Shown: positions 26,789 to 34,652 of the stretch, piece after piece
Position numbering within the stretch: position 1 is the first letter of the stretch
How the letters are laid out: each line of letters opens with the position of its first letter
Assembly: GCF_019145355.1 (NCBI RefSeq)
Contig: NZ_JAHSTY010000002.1
Location: forward strand, 1,922,001 to 1,986,000
DNA: 64,000 nt
Direction: 5' to 3'
Source: Pseudomonas azadiae
GTDB lineage: Bacteria > Pseudomonadota > Gammaproteobacteria > Pseudomonadales > Pseudomonadaceae
Made by a program: the position numbers and the translations under genes
Notes under the pieces: generated by a model
Databases searched by the model: none
Seen by the model: only the letters and a program-made list of their open reading frames with translations
Told to the model about the DNA's origin: nothing

Positions 26789-27874
26789 TCAAGCCACCTG
26801 CTTGATCGCGGCCTTGGCCTCCAGCTCCCGCACCAGCGGCAACACCCGCTTGCCGAAGTACTCGACTTCTTCCTGGAAGTGCAGGAAGCCCGCCAGCACC
26901 AGGTCCACCCCCACCGCCTTGAGCGCGACGATGCGCTCGGCGATCTGCTGGGGCGTACCAATCAGGTTGGTCTTGAAGCCATCGTTGTACTGCACCAGGT
27001 CTTCGAAACTCGACTTGGCCCAGTTGCCCTCGCCTTCCGGTGAAGCCTTGCCGGCCTGTTTGGCGGCGTCACCAAATGCGTTCACCGCTTCCGGGTCGGC
27101 CTTGTCGATGATCTCCGCCAGCACGGCGCGGGCTTCTGCCTCCGTGTCGCGGGCGATGATGAAAGCATTGACGCCGACCTTGACCGAATGGTGGTTCGCC
27201 GCCGCCTTGGCGCGAATGTCATCGACCTGGGCCTTGATGCCTTGCGGCGTGTTGCCGTTGGTGAAATACCAGTCCGACACGCGCGCGGCCATGTCCCGCG
27301 CGGCCCGCGAGCTGCCGCCCTGGAACACTTCCGGCTGGCCGACAGGCTTGGGCTTGAGGGTATAGTTGTTGAAGCGGTAGAAGTCGCCCTTGAAGGTGAA
27401 GTCGTCCTGGGTCCAGATGCCTTTGAGGGCGCGGATGAACTCTTCGGAACGCCGATAGCGCTCGTCATGCTCAAGCCAGTGTTCGCCAATGGCCTGGAAC
27501 TCGCCCTTGAACCAGCCGCTGACGATATTCACCGCGATACGGCCGTTGGTGAGCTGGTCGATGGTCGCCAGTTGCTTGGCCGCCAGCGCCGGTTGCCAGG
27601 GGCCGGGCAGGATTGCGGCGATGACCTTGAGCCGGGTGGTCGCCGCCAGCAGCGCATGGCTGAACGCCACGGATTCGTGCTGGTTATCGGCGCCGTAACC
27701 GGCAGTGAAACGAATCTGCGTCAGGCCATATTCAAAGCCGGCGGCTTCCGCCAGTTGCGCCAGCTTGCGGTTGTAGTCGATGCCCCAGTCGGTGCGTTGC
27801 TCGATCTTGCTGACCACCAACCCACCGCTGACATTGGGCACCCAATAGGCAAATTTCACAGCTTGCTGACTCAT
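26789..27874 (-). CDS. sfnG: FMNH2-dependent dimethylsulfone monooxygenase SfnG
   Basis: A 361-residue luciferase-like (SsuD family) monooxygenase, converting dimethylsulfone to methanesulfinate with FMNH2 and oxygen for sulfur supply. Motifs: KFAYWVPNVSGGLVVSKI, a flavin-binding region NIVSGWFKGEF, and VFQGGSSRAARDMAARVSDW. The length matches the SfnG family. No reductase gene is adjacent, so FMNH2 must come from elsewhere. A sigma-54-like promoter lies 40 nt upstream, as known for SfnR-controlled sfn genes. Confidence 0.92.
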   Translation of the reverse strand: MSQQAVKFAYWVPNVSGGLVVSKIEQRTDWGIDYNRKLAQLAEAAGFEYGLTQIRFTAGYGADNQHESVAFSHALLAATTRLKVIAAILPGPWQPALAAKQLATIDQLTNGRIAVNIVSGWFKGEFQAIGEHWLEHDERYRRSEEFIRALKGIWTQDDFTFKGDFYRFNNYTLKPKPVGQPEVFQGGSSRAARDMAARVSDWYFTNGNTPQGIKAQVDDIRAKAAANHHSVKVGVNAFIIARDTEAEARAVLAEIIDKADPEAVNAFGDAAKQAGKASPEGEGNWAKSSFEDLVQYNDGFKTNLIGTPQQIAERIVALKAVGVDLVLAGFLHFQEEVEYFGKRVLPLVRELEAKAAIKQVA

Positions 27875-27913
27875 CGAACGGTACCTCGCACAAAGGGATG
27901 TACCCAGGCCTTG

Positions 27914-27929
27914 AGCAGCAAGCGTGCCA
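27914..27929 (-). promoter_or_regulatory. Sigma-54-like promoter for sfnG
   Basis: On the minus strand TGGCACGCTTGCTGCT has GG and GC exactly 10 nt apart, and only one mismatch in the -12 TTGC box. The implied start of transcription is about 30 nt before the sfnG ATG. Confidence 0.6.
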
Positions 27930-28075
27930 GGCCGGGCAAATGCCCAGGCCAGGGGCGCTGCGCTGAAAACCGCGTGCCGGCGTGGCTGTCCCGGATCGTG
28001 CGGGTTTGTCGATCAGCTGTTGCCAGCGCAACAGTAGTTCATTGCGTTGTCCAGCAAATACGGGCACCAGGACCC

Positions 28076-28091
28076 GGCACGGACTGTGCAA
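28076..28091 (+). promoter_or_regulatory. Sigma-54-like promoter for the acyl-CoA-dehydrogenase-like gene
   Basis: CGGCACGGACTGTGCA has a GGCACG -24 box and GTGCA -12 box with GG-N10-GC spacing. The implied transcript start is about 25 nt before the ATG at 28129. Confidence 0.6.
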
Positions 28092-28128
28092 TCACCCTCT
28101 GCATGATCACTGTCCAGGAACCTTGCCC

Positions 28129-29367
28129 ATGACCGAACACCACGTCATCAACCCGCTGTCCATTGGCGTCGACTATCTCACGCTGGCGGCGCGCTTTCGG
28201 CCGATCTTCCAGCGCATTGCCGACGGCGCTGTTGAGCGCGAGCACACCCGCAGCCTGCCTCACGAACCGATCCAGTGGCTCAAGGAGGCCGGCTTTGGCG
28301 CGGTGCGCATGCCGGTGGAATACGGCGGCGGCGGCGCTTCCCTGCCGCAGTTGTTCGAACTGCTGATCGAACTGGCCGAAGCCGACTCGAACGTGCCCCA
28401 GGCCCTGCGCGGGCACTTTGCGTTTGCCGAAGACCGCCTGAACGCGCCGCCCAGCGCCGGCCGCGACCTGTGGTTCAAGCGTTTCGTGGACGGCGATATC
28501 GTCGGCTGCGCCTGGACCGAGATCGGCAGCGTGGCCATCGGCGACGTGGTTACCCAGGTCAGTCCCGACGGTGATCAGTGGACGCTCAACGGTGAGAAGT
28601 TCTACAGCACCGGCAGCATTTTCGCCGACTGGATCGACGTGTACGCCCAGCGCAGCGACACCGGCGCCGATGTGATCGCCGCCACCCGCGCGCGCCAGCC
28701 TGGCGTGGTCCACAGCGATGACTGGGACGGCTTTGGCCAGCGCACCACCGGCAGCGGCACCTCGCGCTTCACCGACGCGCGGGTGGAGGCCGAAAACGTC
28801 ATCGACTTCGCCAGTCGCTTCAAATACCAGACCGCGTTTTACCAATTGGTGCTGCTCGCCACCTTGGCCGGTATCGGCCGCGCCGCACTGCGCGACGTGG
28901 CGCATCAGGTGCGCAGCCGCCAGCGCATCTACAGCCATGGCAACGCACCCCATGTAAGCCAGGACGCGCAGATTCAACAGGTGGTGGGCGAAGTGGCTGC
29001 CCTGGTCTATGCCGCCGAGGCCAGCGCGTTGAAAGCGTCGCTGCCGGCACAACGGGCCTATGTGGCGCGCTTTGGCGGGGATGACGCTGTGGAGCGCGAA
29101 GCCAATGTGGCGGCCGAGATCGAATCGGCTACCGCGCAAGTGGTGGTGTCGGAATTGATCCAGCGCGCCACCAGCCAATTGTTCAATGCGCTGGGTGCTT
29201 CGGATGTGCGCCAAGGCAAGGCGCTCGACCGGCATTGGCGCAATGCGCGAACGGTGTCGTCGCACAATCCGCTGATCTATAAGGCGCGCATTGTCGGGGA
29301 CTGGGTGGTCAACGGGGCCGAGCCACCGTTTGTGTGGCAGATCGGTAGTGGGCCGGCGAAGGTCTGA
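28129..29367 (+). CDS. Acyl-CoA-dehydrogenase-family flavoprotein (SfnB/DszC-like)
   Basis: A 412-residue flavoprotein with the acyl-CoA-dehydrogenase fold: N-terminal helical domain (~1-125; GAVRMPVEYGGGGASLPQL), middle beta domain (WTEIGSVAIGDVV, TLNGEKFYSTGSIFADW) and C-terminal helical domain (VSHNPLIYKARIVGDW-like end). This subgroup includes the sulfur-acquisition SfnB proteins and the DszC sulfur monooxygenase. Divergence from sfnG and the paired sigma-54 promoters support a role in sulfur starvation rather than fatty-acid oxidation. ATG 28129 follows the promoter; longer frames start upstream of it and are rejected. Confidence 0.82.
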   Translation: MTEHHVINPLSIGVDYLTLAARFRPIFQRIADGAVEREHTRSLPHEPIQWLKEAGFGAVRMPVEYGGGGASLPQLFELLIELAEADSNVPQALRGHFAFAEDRLNAPPSAGRDLWFKRFVDGDIVGCAWTEIGSVAIGDVVTQVSPDGDQWTLNGEKFYSTGSIFADWIDVYAQRSDTGADVIAATRARQPGVVHSDDWDGFGQRTTGSGTSRFTDARVEAENVIDFASRFKYQTAFYQLVLLATLAGIGRAALRDVAHQVRSRQRIYSHGNAPHVSQDAQIQQVVGEVAALVYAAEASALKASLPAQRAYVARFGGDDAVEREANVAAEIESATAQVVVSELIQRATSQLFNALGASDVRQGKALDRHWRNARTVSSHNPLIYKARIVGDWVVNGAEPPFVWQIGSGPAKV

Positions 29368-29385
29368 AGCTAAGTATGTTCACCT

Positions 29386-29486
29386 GTGGGAGCTGGCTTG
29401 CCTGCGATGGCATCACCTCGGTGTGTCTGGATGACCGAGGTGCCTGCATCGCAGGCAAGCCAGCTCCCACACAAGCCAGCTCCCAC
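29386..29486. repeat. REPIN with a duplicated right arm
   Basis: Arms GTGGGAGCTGGCTTGCCTGC (29386) and the complement ending at 29470. The last 16 nt (CAAGCCAGCTCCCACA) are repeated in tandem to 29486. Lies between convergent genes and may serve as a terminator. Confidence 0.9.
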
Positions 29487-29504
29487 ATTTGGACCGAGTA
29501 CAGA

Positions 29505-30290
29505 TTAGAAAGCGAGTTTGTAGCCGATGCCCATGAGCATGACCGCCAAACACGGGCGCAGCACGCCGTCCGGGACTTTGCCGGTCATGTGGCTGCCTAT
29601 GTAGATGCCCGGCAAAGACCCCATCAACAGAAAGCCCAGCAGATGCCAGTCCATGTTGCCCATGCCGGCGTGGCCCAGACCCGCCACCAGGGTCAGGGGC
29701 ACGGCATGGGCGATTTCGGTGCCGACCAGGCGGCGCGTGGCCAGGAACGGGTACAGGATAAACAGCGCGACCGTGCCGAGTGCGCCGGCGCCAATGGAGG
29801 TCAGGGCGACCATGGTGCCCAGCACGGCCCCGGTGACGACGGTCAGTGCATTCAGGTTGCGTGGGTTCATGTGGTAGCCATCGCCGGCATGGCGCTGGGC
29901 GAAGGCCAACAGGCTTTTCTTGAACAGGATCGCCAGCGCCGTCAACAGCAACACTACGCCAAGGGCCTGCTTGATCACCGCGTTCATGGCGCTGGGGTCG
30001 GTGTGCAGGCTGGCCAGGAACCACAGGGTCAGCAGCACCGCGGGCACGCTCCCCAGGGTCAGCCAGCCGGTGATGGTCCAGTCGATGTTCTTGTTCTTGC
30101 TGTGCACCAGCACCCCACCGGATTTGGTGATGGCGGCGTACAACAGGTCGGTGCCCACGGCCGTGGCCGGGTTGATGCCGAACCACAGCAGGATCGGGGT
30201 CATCAGGGAGCCCCCGCCCACGCCCGTCATGCCCACGATAAAACCTACGATCAGGCCGGCAACCACGAAACCAACATTACCCACATCCAT
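29505..30290 (-). CDS. TauE/SafE-type sulfite or organosulfonate exporter
   Basis: A 261-residue TSUP-family membrane protein with about eight helices in two similar halves. The family motifs are GMTGVGGGSLMTPILLWFGINP in the first half and LTSIGAGALGTVAL in the second. Known members export sulfite, sulfoacetate or related anions. The neighbouring sfnG and flavoprotein genes make release of excess sulfite from sulfone degradation a plausible job. It has its own leader with an inverted repeat. Confidence 0.88.
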   Translation of the reverse strand: MDVGNVGFVVAGLIVGFIVGMTGVGGGSLMTPILLWFGINPATAVGTDLLYAAITKSGGVLVHSKNKNIDWTITGWLTLGSVPAVLLTLWFLASLHTDPSAMNAVIKQALGVVLLLTALAILFKKSLLAFAQRHAGDGYHMNPRNLNALTVVTGAVLGTMVALTSIGAGALGTVALFILYPFLATRRLVGTEIAHAVPLTLVAGLGHAGMGNMDWHLLGFLLMGSLPGIYIGSHMTGKVPDGVLRPCLAVMLMGIGYKLAF

Positions 30291-30298
30291 TACAGCTA

Positions 30299-30328
30299 CC
30301 TGCGGCCTTATAAATTTCTGGCCGCAGG
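30299..30328. promoter_or_regulatory. 9-bp inverted repeat before the TauE/SafE gene
   Basis: CCTGCGGCC and GGCCGCAGG with a 12-nt A/T-rich spacer, starting 9 nt upstream of the exporter ATG. It is either an operator or a leader hairpin that overlaps the ribosome-binding region. Confidence 0.45.
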
Positions 30329-30381
30329 ATAGCGATTTTTCTTATAACGACTTATATCAATATGATCTGACTTTATGCCTT

Positions 30382-31152
30382 TTAGCTCAGTCGCTGGCAG
30401 ACGTAGGCTTGGGTCTGATAGGGAAAGGCGACGGTGTCCCGTCCGCGCAGGTCGGGATGGGTCTGGATCAAGGCGCGCAATTGCGCGGTAACGGTAGCCT
30501 TTTCTGCTGCTGGAAGCGCCGCGATAAAGCTCACCGACAAACAGCGATCCATGATCACTTCCTGCGGACTGCCGACATGGCTGTACGGAAAACAGGTGAG
30601 TTCAGGATCGGAAAAATGCACGCCCGTGAAGGCTTCGCGCCAACGCCCGGTATGAAAGCGCGGGGTATCGCCTTCGTACGGGGTAATGATTTCTGTGATT
30701 GCCGCCACCCAGCCCACCGTTTCGTCTCGCACATTCCACACCAGCCCCAGTCGCCCTTCGGGCTTGAGCACGCGATGAATTTCCGCCAGTGCGGCCTGGG
30801 TGGAGAACCAGTGGAACGCCTGCGCACAAACCACCGCATCGGCGCTGGCTGACGCCAGCGGGATGGATTCGGCCGTGCCGTTCACCAGGCGCACGCCCGG
30901 CAGCAGCCTGGTCAACTGCGCGCCCATCGCGGCCACCGGTTCGACGGCAATCAGCGTCGGCGCCAGGGTGCTGAGCAAGCGCGTGAATTTGCCGGTGCCG
31001 GCGCCCAGGTCGATCACCGTCGACTGTGCGTCAATCCGCAGGGTTTCGGTGAGCCAGCCGGTGAGTTGCCTGGGGTAATTGGGTCGACCCTGGGCGTAGG
31101 TGACCGCCTGGGTGGAGAAACCTTGTTGAGCAGACGCGTGAACACCAGTCAT
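30382..31152 (-). CDS. Class I SAM-dependent methyltransferase
   Basis: A 256-residue small-molecule-type methyltransferase. Motif I is TVIDLGAGTGKFTRLL (~48), motif II includes LIAVEPVAAMGAQL, and ADAVVCAQAFHWF (~108) is typical of the UbiE/type 11 group. ATG 31152 has GGAGAG upstream. The substrate is unknown. Convergent context gives no clue. Confidence 0.85.
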   Translation of the reverse strand: MTGVHASAQQGFSTQAVTYAQGRPNYPRQLTGWLTETLRIDAQSTVIDLGAGTGKFTRLLSTLAPTLIAVEPVAAMGAQLTRLLPGVRLVNGTAESIPLASASADAVVCAQAFHWFSTQAALAEIHRVLKPEGRLGLVWNVRDETVGWVAAITEIITPYEGDTPRFHTGRWREAFTGVHFSDPELTCFPYSHVGSPQEVIMDRCLSVSFIAALPAAEKATVTAQLRALIQTHPDLRGRDTVAFPYQTQAYVCQRLS

Positions 31153-31210
31153 TGCCAATCTCTCCTCGGGTAAAGCGGGGGCACAGTGTGCGCCTTCCCC
31201 TTCGGGTTTT

Positions 31211-32512
31211 CTAATCGACGTTGGGCAGCCACACGCGAAACCGCGCGCCGCCCAACGGCGACGCCAATGCCGTCAAGGTGCCGCCCTGGGCTTCCAGGGC
31301 GCGGCGGCTGATGGCCAAGCCCAGGCCGAAACCGCCCGTCGCGCGGTCACGGCTGCGGTCCAGGCGGTAAAACGGTTCGAAGATACGTTCGCGCTGGTCC
31401 GTCGGAATGCCGATACCGTCGTCGTCCACCCAAATTTCACAGCCCTTGGGACACACCTTCACGCCGACCTGGATGCGTTTGTCGCAGTAACGCGTGGCAT
31501 TGCGCAGCAGGTTCTGCAAAGCGCGGGCGGTGAGGCGTGGGTCGAGGCTGAAGCGCTCCACGGCGCAGTCGAGCGCCACCTCGATGACGATCTCGGGGTT
31601 TTCCAGTTCGTCATCGACGCTGCCGAGCACGCTGTCGATAAATTCGTCGAGCACCACGCTCACTCGCTCCGGCAGTTGCGCCGGGTTTTGCAGGCGGCTG
31701 TAGGACAGCAGTTCCAGCACCAGTTCGTCGAGCTCGCGGATGTGCGCCACCAGGCTTTGCAGGCGTTCGCGACTGGCCTCGGGCAAGTCTTCGGACAGCG
31801 CCAGGGCCAGGCCGAAGTCCAGGCGCGTGAGCGGCGTGCGCAGTTCATGGGACACCGCGTTAAGCAAGTCGCGCTGCTGGTTGAGCAGGTGTTCGATGTC
31901 GTCGGCCATGGTATCGAACACCGAGGCCAGGCTGCCGATGCTGGAGCTGGCCGGGATACCCGTGCGCTCCGCCATATTGCCTTGGCCCAGTTGCCCGGCG
32001 GTGCTTTTCAGGCGCTCCAGGTCGCGCCAGTGCGGTCGCAGCCACACCAGCAGGCAAGCCAGCAGCGCAGCAATGATCAGCACGTTGATGGCCCAATACA
32101 GCACGTTCATGTCCAGCGGATCGGGCGGAATGGTCAACTTGACCACGAACTGATCGTTGATCGGCGAGCTGATCTGTTCCATCCAGCCCCACTCCCCCAG
32201 GCGCACCACGGACTTGCCCTGTTCCAGCAACTGTTCTTCGGCCGGCGTGTAGCGGGCGTCCTGGCGCAGCAGCAGTTGGACTTTCAGTGGCGCGAAGTCG
32301 CGGCCCAGCTGCTCGGTCACCTGCGACCAGCGCTCCACCGGCGCGCGCTCGTATTGTTTGACGATCAGCTTTTGCTGGCCACGAGTCTGCTCGATGTTGT
32401 AGTTCATGTAACGGTGTTCGAACAGCTGGATCACCAGGGTCGGCACCAGGTAGATCGCCGCACTGTAGGTGACGATAGTAATCAGGTAGAGACGCAGCAG
32501 GACGCGGAACAT
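31211..32512 (-). CDS. Sensor histidine kinase (RstB-like)
   Basis: A 433-residue inner-membrane kinase. TM1 is near residues 8-28 and TM2 near 143-165 (INVLIIAALLACLLVWL), enclosing a periplasmic sensor of ~115 residues. HAMP follows, then HisKA with His222 in AVSHELRTPLTR, and HATPase_c (NLLRNATRYCDK, WVDDDGIGIP, FGLGLAISRRAL). Its ATG lies 3 nt after the response-regulator stop, so the pair is co-translated. The signal is unknown; the divergent RND pump is a likely target. Confidence 0.92.
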   Translation of the reverse strand: MFRVLLRLYLITIVTYSAAIYLVPTLVIQLFEHRYMNYNIEQTRGQQKLIVKQYERAPVERWSQVTEQLGRDFAPLKVQLLLRQDARYTPAEEQLLEQGKSVVRLGEWGWMEQISSPINDQFVVKLTIPPDPLDMNVLYWAINVLIIAALLACLLVWLRPHWRDLERLKSTAGQLGQGNMAERTGIPASSSIGSLASVFDTMADDIEHLLNQQRDLLNAVSHELRTPLTRLDFGLALALSEDLPEASRERLQSLVAHIRELDELVLELLSYSRLQNPAQLPERVSVVLDEFIDSVLGSVDDELENPEIVIEVALDCAVERFSLDPRLTARALQNLLRNATRYCDKRIQVGVKVCPKGCEIWVDDDGIGIPTDQRERIFEPFYRLDRSRDRATGGFGLGLAISRRALEAQGGTLTALASPLGGARFRVWLPNVD

Positions 32513-32515
32513 GGG

Positions 32516-33217
32516 TCAGCATTCCCACTCGGAGCGGCTGAACAGGTAGCCCTTGCCCCACACGGTCTTGATCTTGCGCGCTTCACCGGCGTTGTCGTCG
32601 AACTTGCGGCGCAGCTTGGAAATCGCCACGTCCACCGAACGGTCGGTGCCATTGAACTCGATCCCGCGCAGGCGTTGCAGGATCTGGTCGCGGCTGAGCA
32701 CCTCGCCGGCATGCCGCGCCAGTACCACCAGCAGGTTGTATTCGCCGCTGGACAACTCCACCGCCTGGTCGCGCCAGGTCACGGTGCGCTCCGACAGGTC
32801 GATGCACAGGTTGCCCATGATGATGCGGTCATTGGCGACCTGGGGTTCGGACAAGCTGCTGCGGCGCAATAAGGTGCGCACACGGGCGAGCAACACGCGC
32901 GGCTCGCAGGGTTTGGTCACGTAATCGTCGGCGCCCATTTCCAGGCCCAACACCTGGTCGTGGCTGTCATCGCGGGCGGTGAGCATCAGGATCGGCAGGC
33001 CGGCCGAGTCGGCGCGCAGCAGGCGGCACACTTGCAGGCCGTCGAGGCCCGGCAGCATCAGGTCGAGGATCACCAGGTCCGGCGGGTTGAGGCGCGCGCG
33101 TTCGCGGACCTGGTCGCCACGGCTGAGCACGCTGACGTGGTAGCCATTGCGTTCCAGGTAGCTGGCAATCAGCTCGGAGAGCGCGGCGTCGTCTTCGACC
33201 AGGAGGATGTTGGGCAT
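32516..33217 (-). CDS. OmpR-family response regulator (RstA-like)
   Basis: A 233-residue regulator. The receiver domain has acidic pocket E8-D9-D10, phospho-acceptor Asp52 (LVILDLMLPG) and Lys102 (DDYVTKP). The C-terminal winged helix (~135-233) contains DRSVDVAISKLRRKF and VWGKGYLFS. ATG 33217 starts the receiver exactly; the open frame extends to 33364 only through the upstream REPIN. First gene of the pair with the kinase. Confidence 0.93.
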   Translation of the reverse strand: MPNILLVEDDAALSELIASYLERNGYHVSVLSRGDQVRERARLNPPDLVILDLMLPGLDGLQVCRLLRADSAGLPILMLTARDDSHDQVLGLEMGADDYVTKPCEPRVLLARVRTLLRRSSLSEPQVANDRIIMGNLCIDLSERTVTWRDQAVELSSGEYNLLVVLARHAGEVLSRDQILQRLRGIEFNGTDRSVDVAISKLRRKFDDNAGEARKIKTVWGKGYLFSRSEWEC

Positions 33218-33278
33218 GGCGTTTCCAAATAATGCGGTTCGTTGGCGGTGCACAAGGGCGCTGCATGAACTGCTTTGT

Positions 33279-33362
33279 GTGGGAGCTGGCTTGCCTGCGA
33301 TAGCATCACCGCAATCTGGGCAAATACCTCGGCGTCTGCATCGCAGGCAAGCCAGCTCCCAC
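33279..33362. repeat. REPIN between response regulator and RND adaptor genes
   Basis: Perfect arms GTGGGAGCTGGCTTGCCTGC and complement, in the 286-nt divergent gap 33218-33503. The rest of the gap must hold both promoters; ACACACGCCCTACACAGCTTCACAG near 33425 is not resolved into boxes here. Confidence 0.9.
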
Positions 33363-33503
33363 ACAAAGCAGTGTGTGCAAGGATATACGCCCGTCGCGGC
33401 CTCCGGGTCGCACCTTACATTTCTTCACACACGCCCTACACAGCTTCACAGCACCACGGCGCAGGTGCCCTTAGGATGCGCCAGTCAATATTGGGATAAG
33501 AGC

Positions 33504-34646
33504 ATGTCGAAGAATCCGTTTGCGCCGTTTTGCCTGCTGGCCCTCACCCTTGCCCTGAGCGCGTGTGGCGACTCCGCAGCGCCGACGCCACAGCCGCCAC
33601 TGGCCAAAGTGCGCATCGAAACCCTTGAAGCCAACCCCCTGGCCATCACCAGCGAACTGAGCGGGCGCATTGCCGCGCCACGGATCGCCGAAGTGCGCGC
33701 ACGGGTGGCGGGCGTGGTGATGCAACGGGTGTTCAAGGAAGGCCATGACGTGAAACAGGGCGACGTGCTATTTCGCATCGACCCGGCCCCGTTCAAGGCC
33801 GACCTCGACAGCGCCCAGGCCAACCTCAGCAAGGCCGAGGCCAATGCCTTCCAGGCGCGCCTGCAGGAGCAGCGCTACCGCCAATTGGTAGAAGGCAACG
33901 CCGTCAGCGGCCAGGACTACGACAACGCCCGCGCCGCCGTGCGCCAGACCAACGCCGAAGTCGCCGCCAACAAGGCCGCCGTCGAGCGGGCCAGGCTGAA
34001 CCTGGGCTATGCCACCGTGACCGCGCCGATTTCTGGGCGCATCGGCCGCGCGCTGGTCACCGAGGGCGCGCTGGTCGGCCAGAACGAAGCCACGCCATTG
34101 GCGATCATCCAGCAACTGGACCCGATCCACGCCGACCTGACCCAGTCGACCCGTGAGCTGAATGACCTGCGCCGCGCCTTCCGCGCCGGCAGCTTGAAAC
34201 AGGTCGGCCAGGACCAGGCCAAGGCCACGCTGATCGAAGACGACGGCAGCCTCTACCCGTTGCCGGGCAAATTGCTGTTCGCCGAGATCAGCGTCGACCC
34301 CGGCACCGGGCAAGTCATCCTGCGCAGCGAGTTCCCCAACCCGGACCTGGACCTGTTGCCCGGCAGTTTTGTGCGGGTGCGCCTGGAACAGGCGGTCGAC
34401 AAGCAAGGCATCAGCGTGCCGCAACGCGCCATCACCCGTGACAGCGCAGGTATCCCGATGGTGCTGCTGCTGGACGCCGAGCAGACCGTGAGCCAGCAGC
34501 CGGTGGAGCTGGGCGCCGTGATCAACGATCGCTGGATCGTCAGCCACGGCCTCAAGCCCGGTGACCGCATCATTGTCGAAGGCCTGCAACACGCGCGCCC
34601 CGGTGAAAAAGTTGAAGTGGACGCCAGCCCGCTGGTAAAGGAATAG
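33504..34646 (+). CDS. RND efflux adaptor lipoprotein (MexA/AcrA-like)
   Basis: A 380-residue periplasmic adaptor. The signal peptide ends in the lipobox ALSAC (Cys21), so it is lipid-anchored. The usual order is visible: lipoyl half-motif VRARVAGVVMQRVFKEGHDVKQGD, alpha hairpin (~95-165, AQANLSKAEANAFQARLQEQRYRQ), second lipoyl half ATVTAPISGRIGRALV, and beta barrel. ATG 33504 was chosen because it starts the signal peptide. Pairs with the permease 6 nt downstream. Confidence 0.93.
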   Translation: MSKNPFAPFCLLALTLALSACGDSAAPTPQPPLAKVRIETLEANPLAITSELSGRIAAPRIAEVRARVAGVVMQRVFKEGHDVKQGDVLFRIDPAPFKADLDSAQANLSKAEANAFQARLQEQRYRQLVEGNAVSGQDYDNARAAVRQTNAEVAANKAAVERARLNLGYATVTAPISGRIGRALVTEGALVGQNEATPLAIIQQLDPIHADLTQSTRELNDLRRAFRAGSLKQVGQDQAKATLIEDDGSLYPLPGKLLFAEISVDPGTGQVILRSEFPNPDLDLLPGSFVRVRLEQAVDKQGISVPQRAITRDSAGIPMVLLLDAEQTVSQQPVELGAVINDRWIVSHGLKPGDRIIVEGLQHARPGEKVEVDASPLVKE

Positions 34647-34652
34647 CCCGTC

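Noticed and set aside
27982..28128. N-terminal extension of the acyl-CoA-dehydrogenase-like protein
   Set aside because: It would run across the sigma-54-like promoter and adds sequence absent from the family.
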